Positions 1 through 4,930 of a stretch of 7,088 bases of DNA are shown here, in pieces (the first letter of the stretch is position 1; each line of letters begins with the position of its first letter). Under the pieces are notes generated by a model. It did not search any database and was not told the origin of the DNA. It was given only the letters and a program-made list of their open reading frames with translations. The position numbers and the translations under genes are program-made. The DNA comes from Paludibacteraceae bacterium (GTDB taxonomy: Bacteria; Bacteroidota; Bacteroidia; Bacteroidales; Paludibacteraceae): contig JAFPLG010000115.1 of NCBI GenBank assembly GCA_017402895.1, positions 1 through 7,088 on the forward strand, written 5' to 3'.

Positions 1-1
1 C

Positions 2-67
2 TATATCCCGTCTGATATGGAACGCTACGAAAACCGCAAGGCGAAAAAATATAGGCGAAAGAGATGA
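2..67 (+). CDS. 3' end of an unidentified upstream gene (partial)
   Basis: Only the last 21 codons and the TGA stop (65-67) are inside the window. The visible tail is hydrophilic and strongly basic, ending in alternating Lys, Arg and Tyr (RKAKKYRRKR). The other two frames are less likely: one is closed by a TGA at 13-15, and the other would run on into the ATP-grasp gene in a wrong frame. The stop overlaps the next start as ATGA (64-67), a typical translationally coupled operon junction, and this is the main reason to believe the reading. The product cannot be identified from this tail. Confidence 0.6.
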   Translation, partial: YIPSDMERYENRKAKKYRRKR

Positions 68-1227
68 AAACATTAGCAATCATAGGGGCAAGTTATTTGC
101 AGCGTCCGCTGGTGGAGAAAGCCCGCGAGCTGGGCCTGCGCACGATATGTTTCTCGTGGGTCGATGGCGCCGTATGCCGGGACCTGTGCGACGTGTTCTA
201 TCCGATATCCATTACGGAAAAAGAACAGATACTGGATATATGCCGTCGCGAACAGATCGACGGCGTATGCACCATAGCTAGCGACGTGGCGGCACCCACC
301 GTGGCCTACGTAGCCGAACAGATGGGACTGCGCGGCAACTCCTACGAGGCAGCCGTGCGGGCGAACAACAAATACCAGATGCGCCGAGCCTTCAAGAAAG
401 CCGGAGTGCCATGCCCGTTGTTTACATGCGTAACGGAAGATGTTAGCCGTCAGCCGTCAGCTGTCAGCCAAACTATTGCTGAGAAACTCAAGAAAGAGGG
501 CTTCCGCATGCCGCTTATCGTCAAGCCCTCGGACCGAAGTGGCAGTCTGGGGGTGCAGAAAGTGGTGGACTGGTTCCAATTGGACGCTGCTATAGCAAGG
601 GCACAAGAGGTGTCGTTCCGCGGCGAAGCCATGGTGGAGGAATATATCGAGGGTCGCGAGATAAGCGTGGAGTTCATCTCGTATATGGCTACCCATTATC
701 CGCTGCAGATCACCGACAAGGTGACCACCGAAGCCCCGTATTTCGTGGAACTGGCGCATCATCAGCCGGCGGACCTGACGCCCGAACAATACGACGAGAT
801 ATATGCTATCACGGCCAATGCACTGGATGCCCTCGGCATCATGAACGGTGCGAGCCATGCGGAGTATAAGATCACCAAGGACGGACGTATCGCCGTCATG
901 GAGATAGGCGGACGTATGGGGGGGGACTTCATCGGAAGCGACCTGGTATGGCTCAGCACGGGGTACGACTTCCTGCGGGGTGTGATAGACGTGGCGCTCG
1001 ACCAGTTCCGCCCACCCATCAAAGCGCGGGAACAAATGTACGCGGGCGTCTATTTCCTGACGGCCGACACCCAGCGCGTGAAATACTATATCGACCATGC
1101 GGACGAATATCCGGAGATCGTCATGGCCGAACAGACCGACGAGGAACTGCGCCACGTGCAGTATAGCGCACAAAGAAGCGGGTATGTGATCTATCAAAAA
1201 CGCGATGGGCGGTTTATGATAGATTGA
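64..1227 (+). CDS. ATP-grasp domain ligase
   Basis: This 387-residue protein has the layout of an ATP-grasp carboxylate-amine (or similar) ligase. Such enzymes activate a carboxylate as an acyl phosphate with ATP and join it to an amine or other nucleophile in the cytoplasm. Residues 1-105 form a Rossmann-like pre-ATP-grasp domain beginning LAIIGASYLQRPLV. The nucleotide-binding part follows: NKYQMRRAFKKAGVPCP near 108-124, IVKPSDRSGSLGV near 152-164 (Lys154 is the likely ATP contact), EEYIEGREISVE near 192-203, and the metal-binding residues Glu267 (HAEYK) and Glu280 (MEIGGRMGGDF, with Arg284). The ATG at 64 overlaps the upstream stop. Residues 127-136 are encoded by a 7-base tandem repeat and look like extra linker sequence, and the C-terminal codons lie in another repeat. 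The substrate is unknown. Its neighbours suggest a role in decorating an amino sugar or preparing an acyl group, which is inference. Confidence 0.85.
   Translation: MKTLAIIGASYLQRPLVEKARELGLRTICFSWVDGAVCRDLCDVFYPISITEKEQILDICRREQIDGVCTIASDVAAPTVAYVAEQMGLRGNSYEAAVRANNKYQMRRAFKKAGVPCPLFTCVTEDVSRQPSAVSQTIAEKLKKEGFRMPLIVKPSDRSGSLGVQKVVDWFQLDAAIARAQEVSFRGEAMVEEYIEGREISVEFISYMATHYPLQITDKVTTEAPYFVELAHHQPADLTPEQYDEIYAITANALDALGIMNGASHAEYKITKDGRIAVMEIGGRMGGDFIGSDLVWLSTGYDFLRGVIDVALDQFRPPIKAREQMYAGVYFLTADTQRVKYYIDHADEYPEIVMAEQTDEELRHVQYSAQRSGYVIYQKRDGRFMID
443..470. repeat. 7-base tandem repeat inside the ATP-grasp gene (4 units)
   Basis: Four adjacent 7-base units read ttagccg, tcagccg, tcagctg and tcagcca. 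They encode roughly residues 127-136 of the ATP-grasp protein (VSRQPSAVSQ), in the linker between the N-terminal domain and the ATP-binding lobe. Units two to four have TCAG where the first has TTAG. A TTAG in the second unit would put an in-frame TAG at 451-453. Confidence 0.8.
918..925 (+). repeat. G8 homopolymer tract in the ATP-grasp active-site region
   Basis: Eight consecutive G bases span codons Met285-Gly286-Gly287-Asp288, where two adjacent glycines are both written GGG. A one-base slip here would frameshift the gene just after the metal-binding Glu280 and Arg284. Confidence 0.9.
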
Positions 1228-1241
1228 AGATTGAAAATTGA
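1221..1241. repeat. 7-base tandem repeat at the ATP-grasp/MaoC junction (3 units)
   Basis: Three 7-base units, agattga, agattga and aaattga, start in the last two codons of the ATP-grasp gene. The first unit supplies its TGA stop (1225-1227). The TGA in the later units (1232 and 1239) falls in the other two frames, so all three forward frames are closed before the next gene starts at 1253. Confidence 0.85.
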
Positions 1242-1243
1242 AG

Positions 1244-1252
1244 AATATATAT
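1244..1252 (+). promoter_or_regulatory. A/T-only leader before the MaoC start
   Basis: Nine A/T bases lie directly before the chosen ATG at 1253, with no purine-rich Shine-Dalgarno sequence. The junction reads AATATATATATGGAA. Nearly the same leader precedes the CitE-like gene (1726-1738). An in-frame TTG at 1238 could extend the protein by five residues, but it lies inside the tandem repeat and is less likely to be the start. Confidence 0.5.
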
Positions 1253-1720
1253 ATGGAACCGAGTAAATTGGGTATGTACTTCGAGGAGTTCGAAGTAGGA
1301 CAGGAGATCCAACACAGCCTGTCGAAAACGATTTTTGAGAGCGACAACAACCTGTTCTCGCTGCTGACGATGAACCATCATCCCGTGCATACCAATCTGG
1401 ATTATGCACAAAAGAACCAGCACGGACAACTGCTGGTAGTAGGTACACTAGTGTTCAGCATCGTAGTGGGTATGACCGTGCCGGATATTAGCGGTAAGGC
1501 CATTGCTAATCTGGGTTACGAGGACGTGAAACACCTGGGACCGGTGTTCGTGAACGACACCCTCTACGCGCGGACGCGTATACTAAGCAAACGCGAGTCG
1601 AAGTCGAAACCCGACCGCGGCATCGTGTACGTAGAGACGATCGGTTATAACCAGCGAGGCGAAGACGTGATCTCGTTTCGCAGAAACGTATTAGTGAAAC
1701 GACTAACGACCAACGACTAA
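1253..1720 (+). CDS. MaoC-like (hotdog fold) acyl-CoA hydratase/dehydratase
   Basis: This 155-residue protein has the single-hotdog layout of MaoC-type enoyl-CoA hydratases, which add or remove water across an acyl-CoA double bond. It opens with the typical YFEEFEVGQEI (9-19). The catalytic-loop region reads LLTMNHHPVH (37-46), where the usual pattern is close to TGDxNPLH, so His46 is kept but Asn41 sits where many members have Asp. Later come ANLGYEDV, a PVFVNDTL segment and RESKSKPDRGIV (from Arg114). From memory, that combination resembles the mesaconyl-CoA/itaconyl-CoA hydratase branch rather than PhaJ-type hydratases. The CoA-ester lyase gene follows after 12 bases, a pairing also seen in citramalyl-CoA metabolism. 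The start at 1253 was preferred over TTG 1238 because of the A/T leader and domain start. The last six residues (RLTTND) are encoded by a tandem repeat and are probably not part of the fold. The real substrate is unknown. Confidence 0.85.
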   Translation: MEPSKLGMYFEEFEVGQEIQHSLSKTIFESDNNLFSLLTMNHHPVHTNLDYAQKNQHGQLLVVGTLVFSIVVGMTVPDISGKAIANLGYEDVKHLGPVFVNDTLYARTRILSKRESKSKPDRGIVYVETIGYNQRGEDVISFRRNVLVKRLTTND

Positions 1721-1725
1721 CGACC
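1698..1725. repeat. 7-base tandem repeat at the MaoC/CitE junction (4 units)
   Basis: Four 7-base units alternate aacgact and aacgacc, making two perfect copies of the 14-mer aacgactaacgacc. The array encodes the last residues of the MaoC-like protein and supplies its TAA stop (1718-1720). Another TAA at 1704-1706 closes a second frame. The A/T leader of the next gene follows at once. Confidence 0.9.
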
Positions 1726-1732
1726 AATATAT
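1726..1732 (+). promoter_or_regulatory. A/T-only leader before the CitE-like start
   Basis: Seven A/T bases connect the tandem repeat to the ATG at 1733, with no Shine-Dalgarno sequence. AATATATATGGAA here matches the MaoC start region apart from one fewer TA step. Confidence 0.45.
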
Positions 1733-2617
1733 ATGGAACATTTGTTTAGAAGTTTGATGTTTGTTCCGGCGCATAACGAGCGTCTGATGGAGAGTGCGGC
1801 TACGCGCTGCAATGCCGACGTGCTGCTGCTGGATATCGAAGACTCGGTGCAGCCGTTCGAAAACAAGCAAGTGGCACGCGACAATATCCTGCGTTATGTG
1901 CGTGAGGGACGTTTTGCCGGCCGTGCCGTATATCCCCGTATCAACGACCGCGAGAGTGGTGAACTGCTGCGCGACGTGTATCAACTGACCGTACCGGGTA
2001 TCACCGGATTTATGTACCCCAAGGCCACCAAGGCCGAGGATATTTATTTCATCGGCAAACTGCTGGAGACGATAGAATACGAGAAGGGGCTGCCGGTAGG
2101 TACGTTCAAGCTCATCCCGCTGATTGAGACCGCCGGTGCGGTAATGAATATCCAGTCGATATGCCAGGCCTGCAACCGCGTCGTAGCCGTTGCCTTTGGA
2201 TGCGAGGACTTCGTGACCGACCTGCAGGGCAAGCACGACGCCGAGGGTGTATCCATCCTCTCGGCCCGCACGATGATTGCTATGGGCGCACGCGCCTGTG
2301 GTGTACAACCCATCGACACCGTACATATCAAGGTGCACGACCTGGAAGACCTGGAACGGAACCTGCAACTCTCGAAGAAACTGGGCTTCGAAGGCATGCT
2401 CGTTCTCAACCCCAAAGAGCTACCGCTGGTTCATCAGTACTACTCGCCCTCGGACGAGGAAGTGGCATGGGCCAAGGAGATGGTCGAACTCTCGGACGAA
2501 GCCGTTCGCGAAGGCAAAGGTGTAGCCGTGAAAGAGGGTAAGTTCATCGGCCCGCCGATGCTCAAGATGGCCCGTAACATACTCCGTAAACACGAACTCA
2601 TACAAGCAAAACAATGA
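1733..2617 (+). CDS. CitE/HpcH-HpaI family CoA-ester lyase
   Basis: This 294-residue protein is a TIM-barrel lyase of the citrate lyase beta/malyl-CoA lyase/citramalyl-CoA lyase family, and near the usual length. These enzymes cleave, or in reverse form, a bond between an acyl-CoA and a 2-oxo acid such as pyruvate or glyoxylate, using Mg2+. Visible landmarks are RSLMFVPAHNERL (6-18), LLLDIEDSVQP (31-41), YPRIND with Arg69, GFMYPKA (92-98), PLIETAGAV with Glu132 and FGCEDFVTDL with Asp159; Glu132 and Asp159 are the likely metal ligands. The C-terminal lid reads GKFIGPP (from about 269), where relatives usually have IDxP, so Asp is replaced by Gly273. The preceding MaoC-like gene suggests a two-step acyl-CoA route. 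The stop overlaps the glycosyltransferase start as ATGA (2614-2617). That placement suggests it serves glycan synthesis rather than central carbon use, but the substrate is not determined. Confidence 0.88.
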   Translation: MEHLFRSLMFVPAHNERLMESAATRCNADVLLLDIEDSVQPFENKQVARDNILRYVREGRFAGRAVYPRINDRESGELLRDVYQLTVPGITGFMYPKATKAEDIYFIGKLLETIEYEKGLPVGTFKLIPLIETAGAVMNIQSICQACNRVVAVAFGCEDFVTDLQGKHDAEGVSILSARTMIAMGARACGVQPIDTVHIKVHDLEDLERNLQLSKKLGFEGMLVLNPKELPLVHQYYSPSDEEVAWAKEMVELSDEAVREGKGVAVKEGKFIGPPMLKMARNILRKHELIQAKQ

Positions 2618-3549
2618 ATATAGAAACTCATGTAGAAAACCTGTCGGTGGTCATTCCGGTCTACAACGACCAGGAAGTGATTCAGGAACTCTATCGCCGT
2701 CTCCATCCCGTAGTGGAGGCGCTGGCAACCAACTATGAAATAGTGCTCGTAGACGACGGCAGCAAGGACGACTCGTGGGGCGAGATCATGCGCCTGCACG
2801 ACGTGGACGAACATATTGTGGCCGTGAAACTGGCTCGTAACTTCGGTCAGCAGAACTCCATCGCTGCGGGACTGAACGTAGCCATGGGTGATATCGTCGT
2901 ACTGATGGACAGCGACCTGCAAGACCGTCCGGAGGATATTCCGGTGCTCGTAGAGACGCTCCAGAAATCGGGTGCGCAGATGGCTATTGCACAGTGGCAG
3001 ACCCGTCAGGACACCTGGGCTAAACGAACCGTCTCGAATATCTTCAACCGCGTTTCGAACACCATCACCTCGATCCATATCCAGCCGCACTTGGGTGTGT
3101 TCCGTGCAATCCGTCGTTCAGTGGTGGACGAACTGAAGAAGTTCCCCGAGAAGACCTCTACGACGCTCAGTTTGCTTTATTATATCGGCGCCAACTATGC
3201 CATCGTGCCCCTCAAGCGCGATGCACGCTTTGCCGGCAAGAGCGGTTACAACGTGCGTAAGATGTTCGGACTGACATTTGCGCGTATCTTCTCGTTCTCG
3301 ATGTTCCCGATTCGCGTAGTGACCTACCTGGGCATGCTGATGAGCGTGATCAGTTTTATCGTAGGTATCGCCCTGATCTTCTACAAGATATTCGGCAATG
3401 TGGTCACGGGTTGGACCAGTACAATCGTGCTGATGTTGTTCCTGTTTGGACTGAATTTCGCATTCCTGGGTGTGTTGGGCGAATACATTGGAAAAGTGTT
3501 CCTGGAGACCAAGAAACGTCCGAATTATATCATCGAAAAAATCTGCTGA
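2614..3549 (+). CDS. GT2 polyprenyl-phosphate glycosyltransferase (ArnC/GtrB/DPM1-like)
   Basis: The 311-residue protein has an N-terminal GT-A domain followed by two membrane segments, the form of ArnC, GtrB and DPM1-like enzymes. These transfer a nucleotide-activated sugar to a polyprenyl phosphate on the cytoplasmic face of the membrane. SVVIPVYNDQEVI (11-23), EIVLVDDGSKDDS and VKLARNFGQQNSIAAGL mark the nucleotide-sugar fold. The metal-binding DSD is at 99-101, within LMDSDLQDRPEDIP. AGKSGYNVRKMF matches the conserved segment before the membrane region. Hydrophobic helices lie at about 230-261 and 269-293, followed by a short basic cytoplasmic tail. It starts inside the CitE stop and is separated by one base from the acyltransferase. 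Within this locus it probably loads the WecE-derived, N-acylated sugar onto undecaprenyl phosphate; the sugar identity is inference. Confidence 0.92.
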   Translation: MNIETHVENLSVVIPVYNDQEVIQELYRRLHPVVEALATNYEIVLVDDGSKDDSWGEIMRLHDVDEHIVAVKLARNFGQQNSIAAGLNVAMGDIVVLMDSDLQDRPEDIPVLVETLQKSGAQMAIAQWQTRQDTWAKRTVSNIFNRVSNTITSIHIQPHLGVFRAIRRSVVDELKKFPEKTSTTLSLLYYIGANYAIVPLKRDARFAGKSGYNVRKMFGLTFARIFSFSMFPIRVVTYLGMLMSVISFIVGIALIFYKIFGNVVTGWTSTIVLMLFLFGLNFAFLGVLGEYIGKVFLETKKRPNYIIEKIC

Positions 3550-3550
3550 A

Positions 3551-4207
3551 ATGAGAAAAGTTCTGATACTTGGTGGCTTAGGTAACGGCTCTGTGATAGC
3601 CAATGCCATCACGCATGCACGCATGATGGGTGCAACAGATCTGGAGTGTGCCGGCTTTCTGAACGACCGCACTCCGATAGGCGAACTGATAGACGACTAT
3701 CCCGTACTGGGTACAGTAGCCGATGCTCCAAAATTTCGCGACGAGGGTTATCTATTCATAAACACTATCCTTCGCATAGATAACCAGCGCGAACGACTGA
3801 ATATGTTCGCCGAACTGGGACTGGAGGACAAGCATCTGGCGAGCTTTGTGCACCCCATGGCGTACGTGGCTCCGAACGTAGTTATCGGTCCCGGAACCGT
3901 CATCATGCCTCAGGCATGTGTATCGCCCGGCACGAAGTTCGGACGTGGCTGTCTGGTCATGGTGGCTGCGACGATTGGTCACGATAACGTGTTCGGTGAT
4001 TTCTGTCACGTAGCGGCACAAGCTTGTGTAGGCAGTTATCTGAAGATTGGCGTAGGTGTACATATCGGTCTGAACTGTACGATACGCGAGAACCTGACCA
4101 TAGGCGACTACGCCACGGTAGGAATGGGAGCCGTGCTGACCAAGGACGTGGGCGAACGAGAGATATGGGTGGGTAACCCGGCTAAGTTCCTCCGCGTAGC
4201 GGACTAA
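3551..4207 (+). CDS. PglD/NeuD-like hexapeptide-repeat sugar N-acyltransferase
   Basis: This 218-residue protein has the two-part plan of PglD/NeuD-type enzymes: an N-terminal Rossmann-like sugar-nucleotide domain (KVLILGGLGNGSVIANAI, about 3-20) and a C-terminal left-handed beta-helix. The helix has imperfect hexapeptide repeats from about residue 100 (APNVVIGPGTVIMPQACVSP) to GNPAKFLR near the end. His144 in ATIGHDNVFGDF occupies the position of the catalytic base in PglD. Members transfer acetyl or another acyl group from a CoA thioester to the amine of a nucleotide-linked amino sugar. An in-frame upstream extension to 3470 exists but lies within the GT2 gene; ATG 3551, one base after the GT2 stop, fits the domain start. 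With a WecE-type aminotransferase in the operon, the likely acceptor is dTDP-4-amino-4,6-dideoxygalactose. The donor might be acetyl-CoA or the product of the MaoC/CitE pair. The stop codon lies in a tandem repeat. Confidence 0.88.
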   Translation: MRKVLILGGLGNGSVIANAITHARMMGATDLECAGFLNDRTPIGELIDDYPVLGTVADAPKFRDEGYLFINTILRIDNQRERLNMFAELGLEDKHLASFVHPMAYVAPNVVIGPGTVIMPQACVSPGTKFGRGCLVMVAATIGHDNVFGDFCHVAAQACVGSYLKIGVGVHIGLNCTIRENLTIGDYATVGMGAVLTKDVGEREIWVGNPAKFLRVAD

Positions 4208-4245
4208 CGGCTAATGGCTAACGGTTAACGGTTAACGGTTAACGA
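4204..4245. repeat. 7-base tandem repeat between the acyltransferase and first EamA-like gene (6 units)
   Basis: Six 7-base units read ctaacgg, ctaatgg, ctaacgg, ttaacgg, ttaacgg and ttaacga. The first supplies the TAA stop of the acyltransferase (4205-4207). TAA recurs every seven bases (4205, 4212, 4219, 4226, 4233, 4240) and so closes each forward frame twice. The later units create three palindromic GTTAAC sites (4224, 4231, 4238), which also put TAA on the minus strand. The array fills almost the whole gap to the ATG at 4248 and is the largest gap between genes in the window. Confidence 0.95.
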
Positions 4246-4247
4246 CA

Positions 4248-4583
4248 ATGTTCAAACTCAAAGACATACTGATTCTCGTGGGCGTCAACATGATTTACGC
4301 CTGCACGGGAATATGCACCAAGATGGCGGCGCAGCAAGAACAGTTCTCATGGCCCTACCTATTATGGTTCGGTGGGGCAGTAGCCATCATAGGTGTGTTT
4401 GCCATCTTGTGGCAACAGGTGCTACGACGTATTGACCTGGGCACCGCCTATATGTTCAAGGGCACGACACTCATCTTCACGATGCTCATTGCCGCACTGC
4501 TCTTCGGCGAATCGATAACCATCCCAAATATCATCGGTTCGGTGATTATTATAACCGGTATAACAATACTCTCGCGCGCATGA
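4248..4583 (+). CDS. Small EamA/EmrE-like membrane protein, first of a pair (ArnE/ArnF-like)
   Basis: The 111-residue product is almost entirely four hydrophobic helices, at about 7-27, 35-59, 64-86 and 92-111. That is the size and topology of small multidrug-resistance-fold proteins such as ArnE, ArnF and EmrE. The end of helix 3 and the start of helix 4 (LLFGESITIPNIIGSVIIITGI) are typical of the EamA/EmrE repeat. The first helix carries no acidic residue like Glu14 of EmrE, so proton-coupled drug efflux is unlikely. In the Arn system two such subunits are thought to flip undecaprenyl-phosphate-linked aminoarabinose across the inner membrane. A second such gene overlaps this one by four bases (ATGA, 4580-4583), which supports a heteromeric flippase here. 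Function is inferred from family and position. Confidence 0.85.
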   Translation: MFKLKDILILVGVNMIYACTGICTKMAAQQEQFSWPYLLWFGGAVAIIGVFAILWQQVLRRIDLGTAYMFKGTTLIFTMLIAALLFGESITIPNIIGSVIIITGITILSRA

Positions 4584-4930
4584 ACCCACTGACACTAAAA
4601 TACGGACTGATAGCCCTGCTGGTGGTCTTCGTTGCTGCCTGTGCCCAAATGCTCCTAAAGCAAGGGGCACGGAAAGGATACACACCCTGGTGGCGTCAGT
4701 ACTTGAACCCCTGGGTAATCGCGGGATATATCATGATGTTCGCCGCCATGGTGGCCAATATATGGTGTATGCACCAGGGACTGCAACTCAAGGAACTTAG
4801 CATCATCGAGAGCCTCAGTTATTTCTTTGTGCCGGCACTGAGTTGGATTGTATTCAAAGAACCTATCAACCGACGCAAAGCACTGGCGATAGGAATTATA
4901 ATAATTGGAGTAATAGTATTTTTCTTATGA
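4580..4930 (+). CDS. Small EamA/EmrE-like membrane protein, second of a pair (ArnE/ArnF-like)
   Basis: The 116-residue product also has four predicted helices, at about 8-30, 45-68, 73-92 and 100-116. A basic, Trp-rich loop (KGYTPWWRQY) separates the first two. The segment IVFKEPINRRKALAIGIIIIGV matches the EamA/EmrE pattern of helix 3, acidic turn and helix 4, parallel to the FGESI region of its partner. The two proteins are not close copies of each other, as expected for ArnE and ArnF. Start and stop overlap both neighbours by four bases (4580-4583 and 4927-4930), so expression of flippase subunits and aminotransferase is probably coupled. The likely job is moving a polyprenyl-phosphate-linked sugar from the cytoplasmic to the periplasmic face; this is inference from family and context. 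Confidence 0.85.
   Translation: MNPLTLKYGLIALLVVFVAACAQMLLKQGARKGYTPWWRQYLNPWVIAGYIMMFAAMVANIWCMHQGLQLKELSIIESLSYFFVPALSWIVFKEPINRRKALAIGIIIIGVIVFFL

Noticed and set aside
457..1350. Long open reading frame on the minus strand (297 codons)
   Set aside because: It lies opposite the ATP-grasp and MaoC genes, spans their junction repeat and shows no recognisable domain. The plus-strand reading has clear family motifs.
1703..2368. Minus-strand open frame of 221 codons opposite the CitE-like gene
   Set aside because: It is antisense to a well-supported enzyme and begins as a shadow of its codon pattern. No domain or start context supports it.
1733..2617. Citrate lyase beta subunit of a fermentation operon
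   Set aside because: No citrate lyase alpha, gamma or accessory genes are present, and the neighbours are glycan genes.
2440..3090. Minus-strand open frame of 216 codons across the lyase/glycosyltransferase junction
   Set aside because: It crosses two real genes that overlap as ATGA on the plus strand, and the translation shows no coherent motif.
3470..3550. N-terminal extension of the acyltransferase into the GT2 gene
   Set aside because: The extra 27 residues duplicate the GT2 coding region in another frame, and the Rossmann-like domain starts right at ATG 3551.
4204..4245. Possible CRISPR array or iteron-type origin
   Set aside because: Units are 7 bases with no spacers, far shorter than CRISPR repeats, and the array lies inside an operon with no replication gene nearby.
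4204..4247. Possible rho-independent terminator
   Set aside because: The palindromes are only six bases and A/T-centred, with no GC-rich stem or T run, and the gene order suggests transcription continues.
4248..4930. Drug-efflux pair of the EmrE type
   Set aside because: The first helix of the first protein lacks the essential acidic residue, and the pair is embedded among sugar-nucleotide and glycosyltransferase genes, so an ArnE/ArnF-like role fits better.
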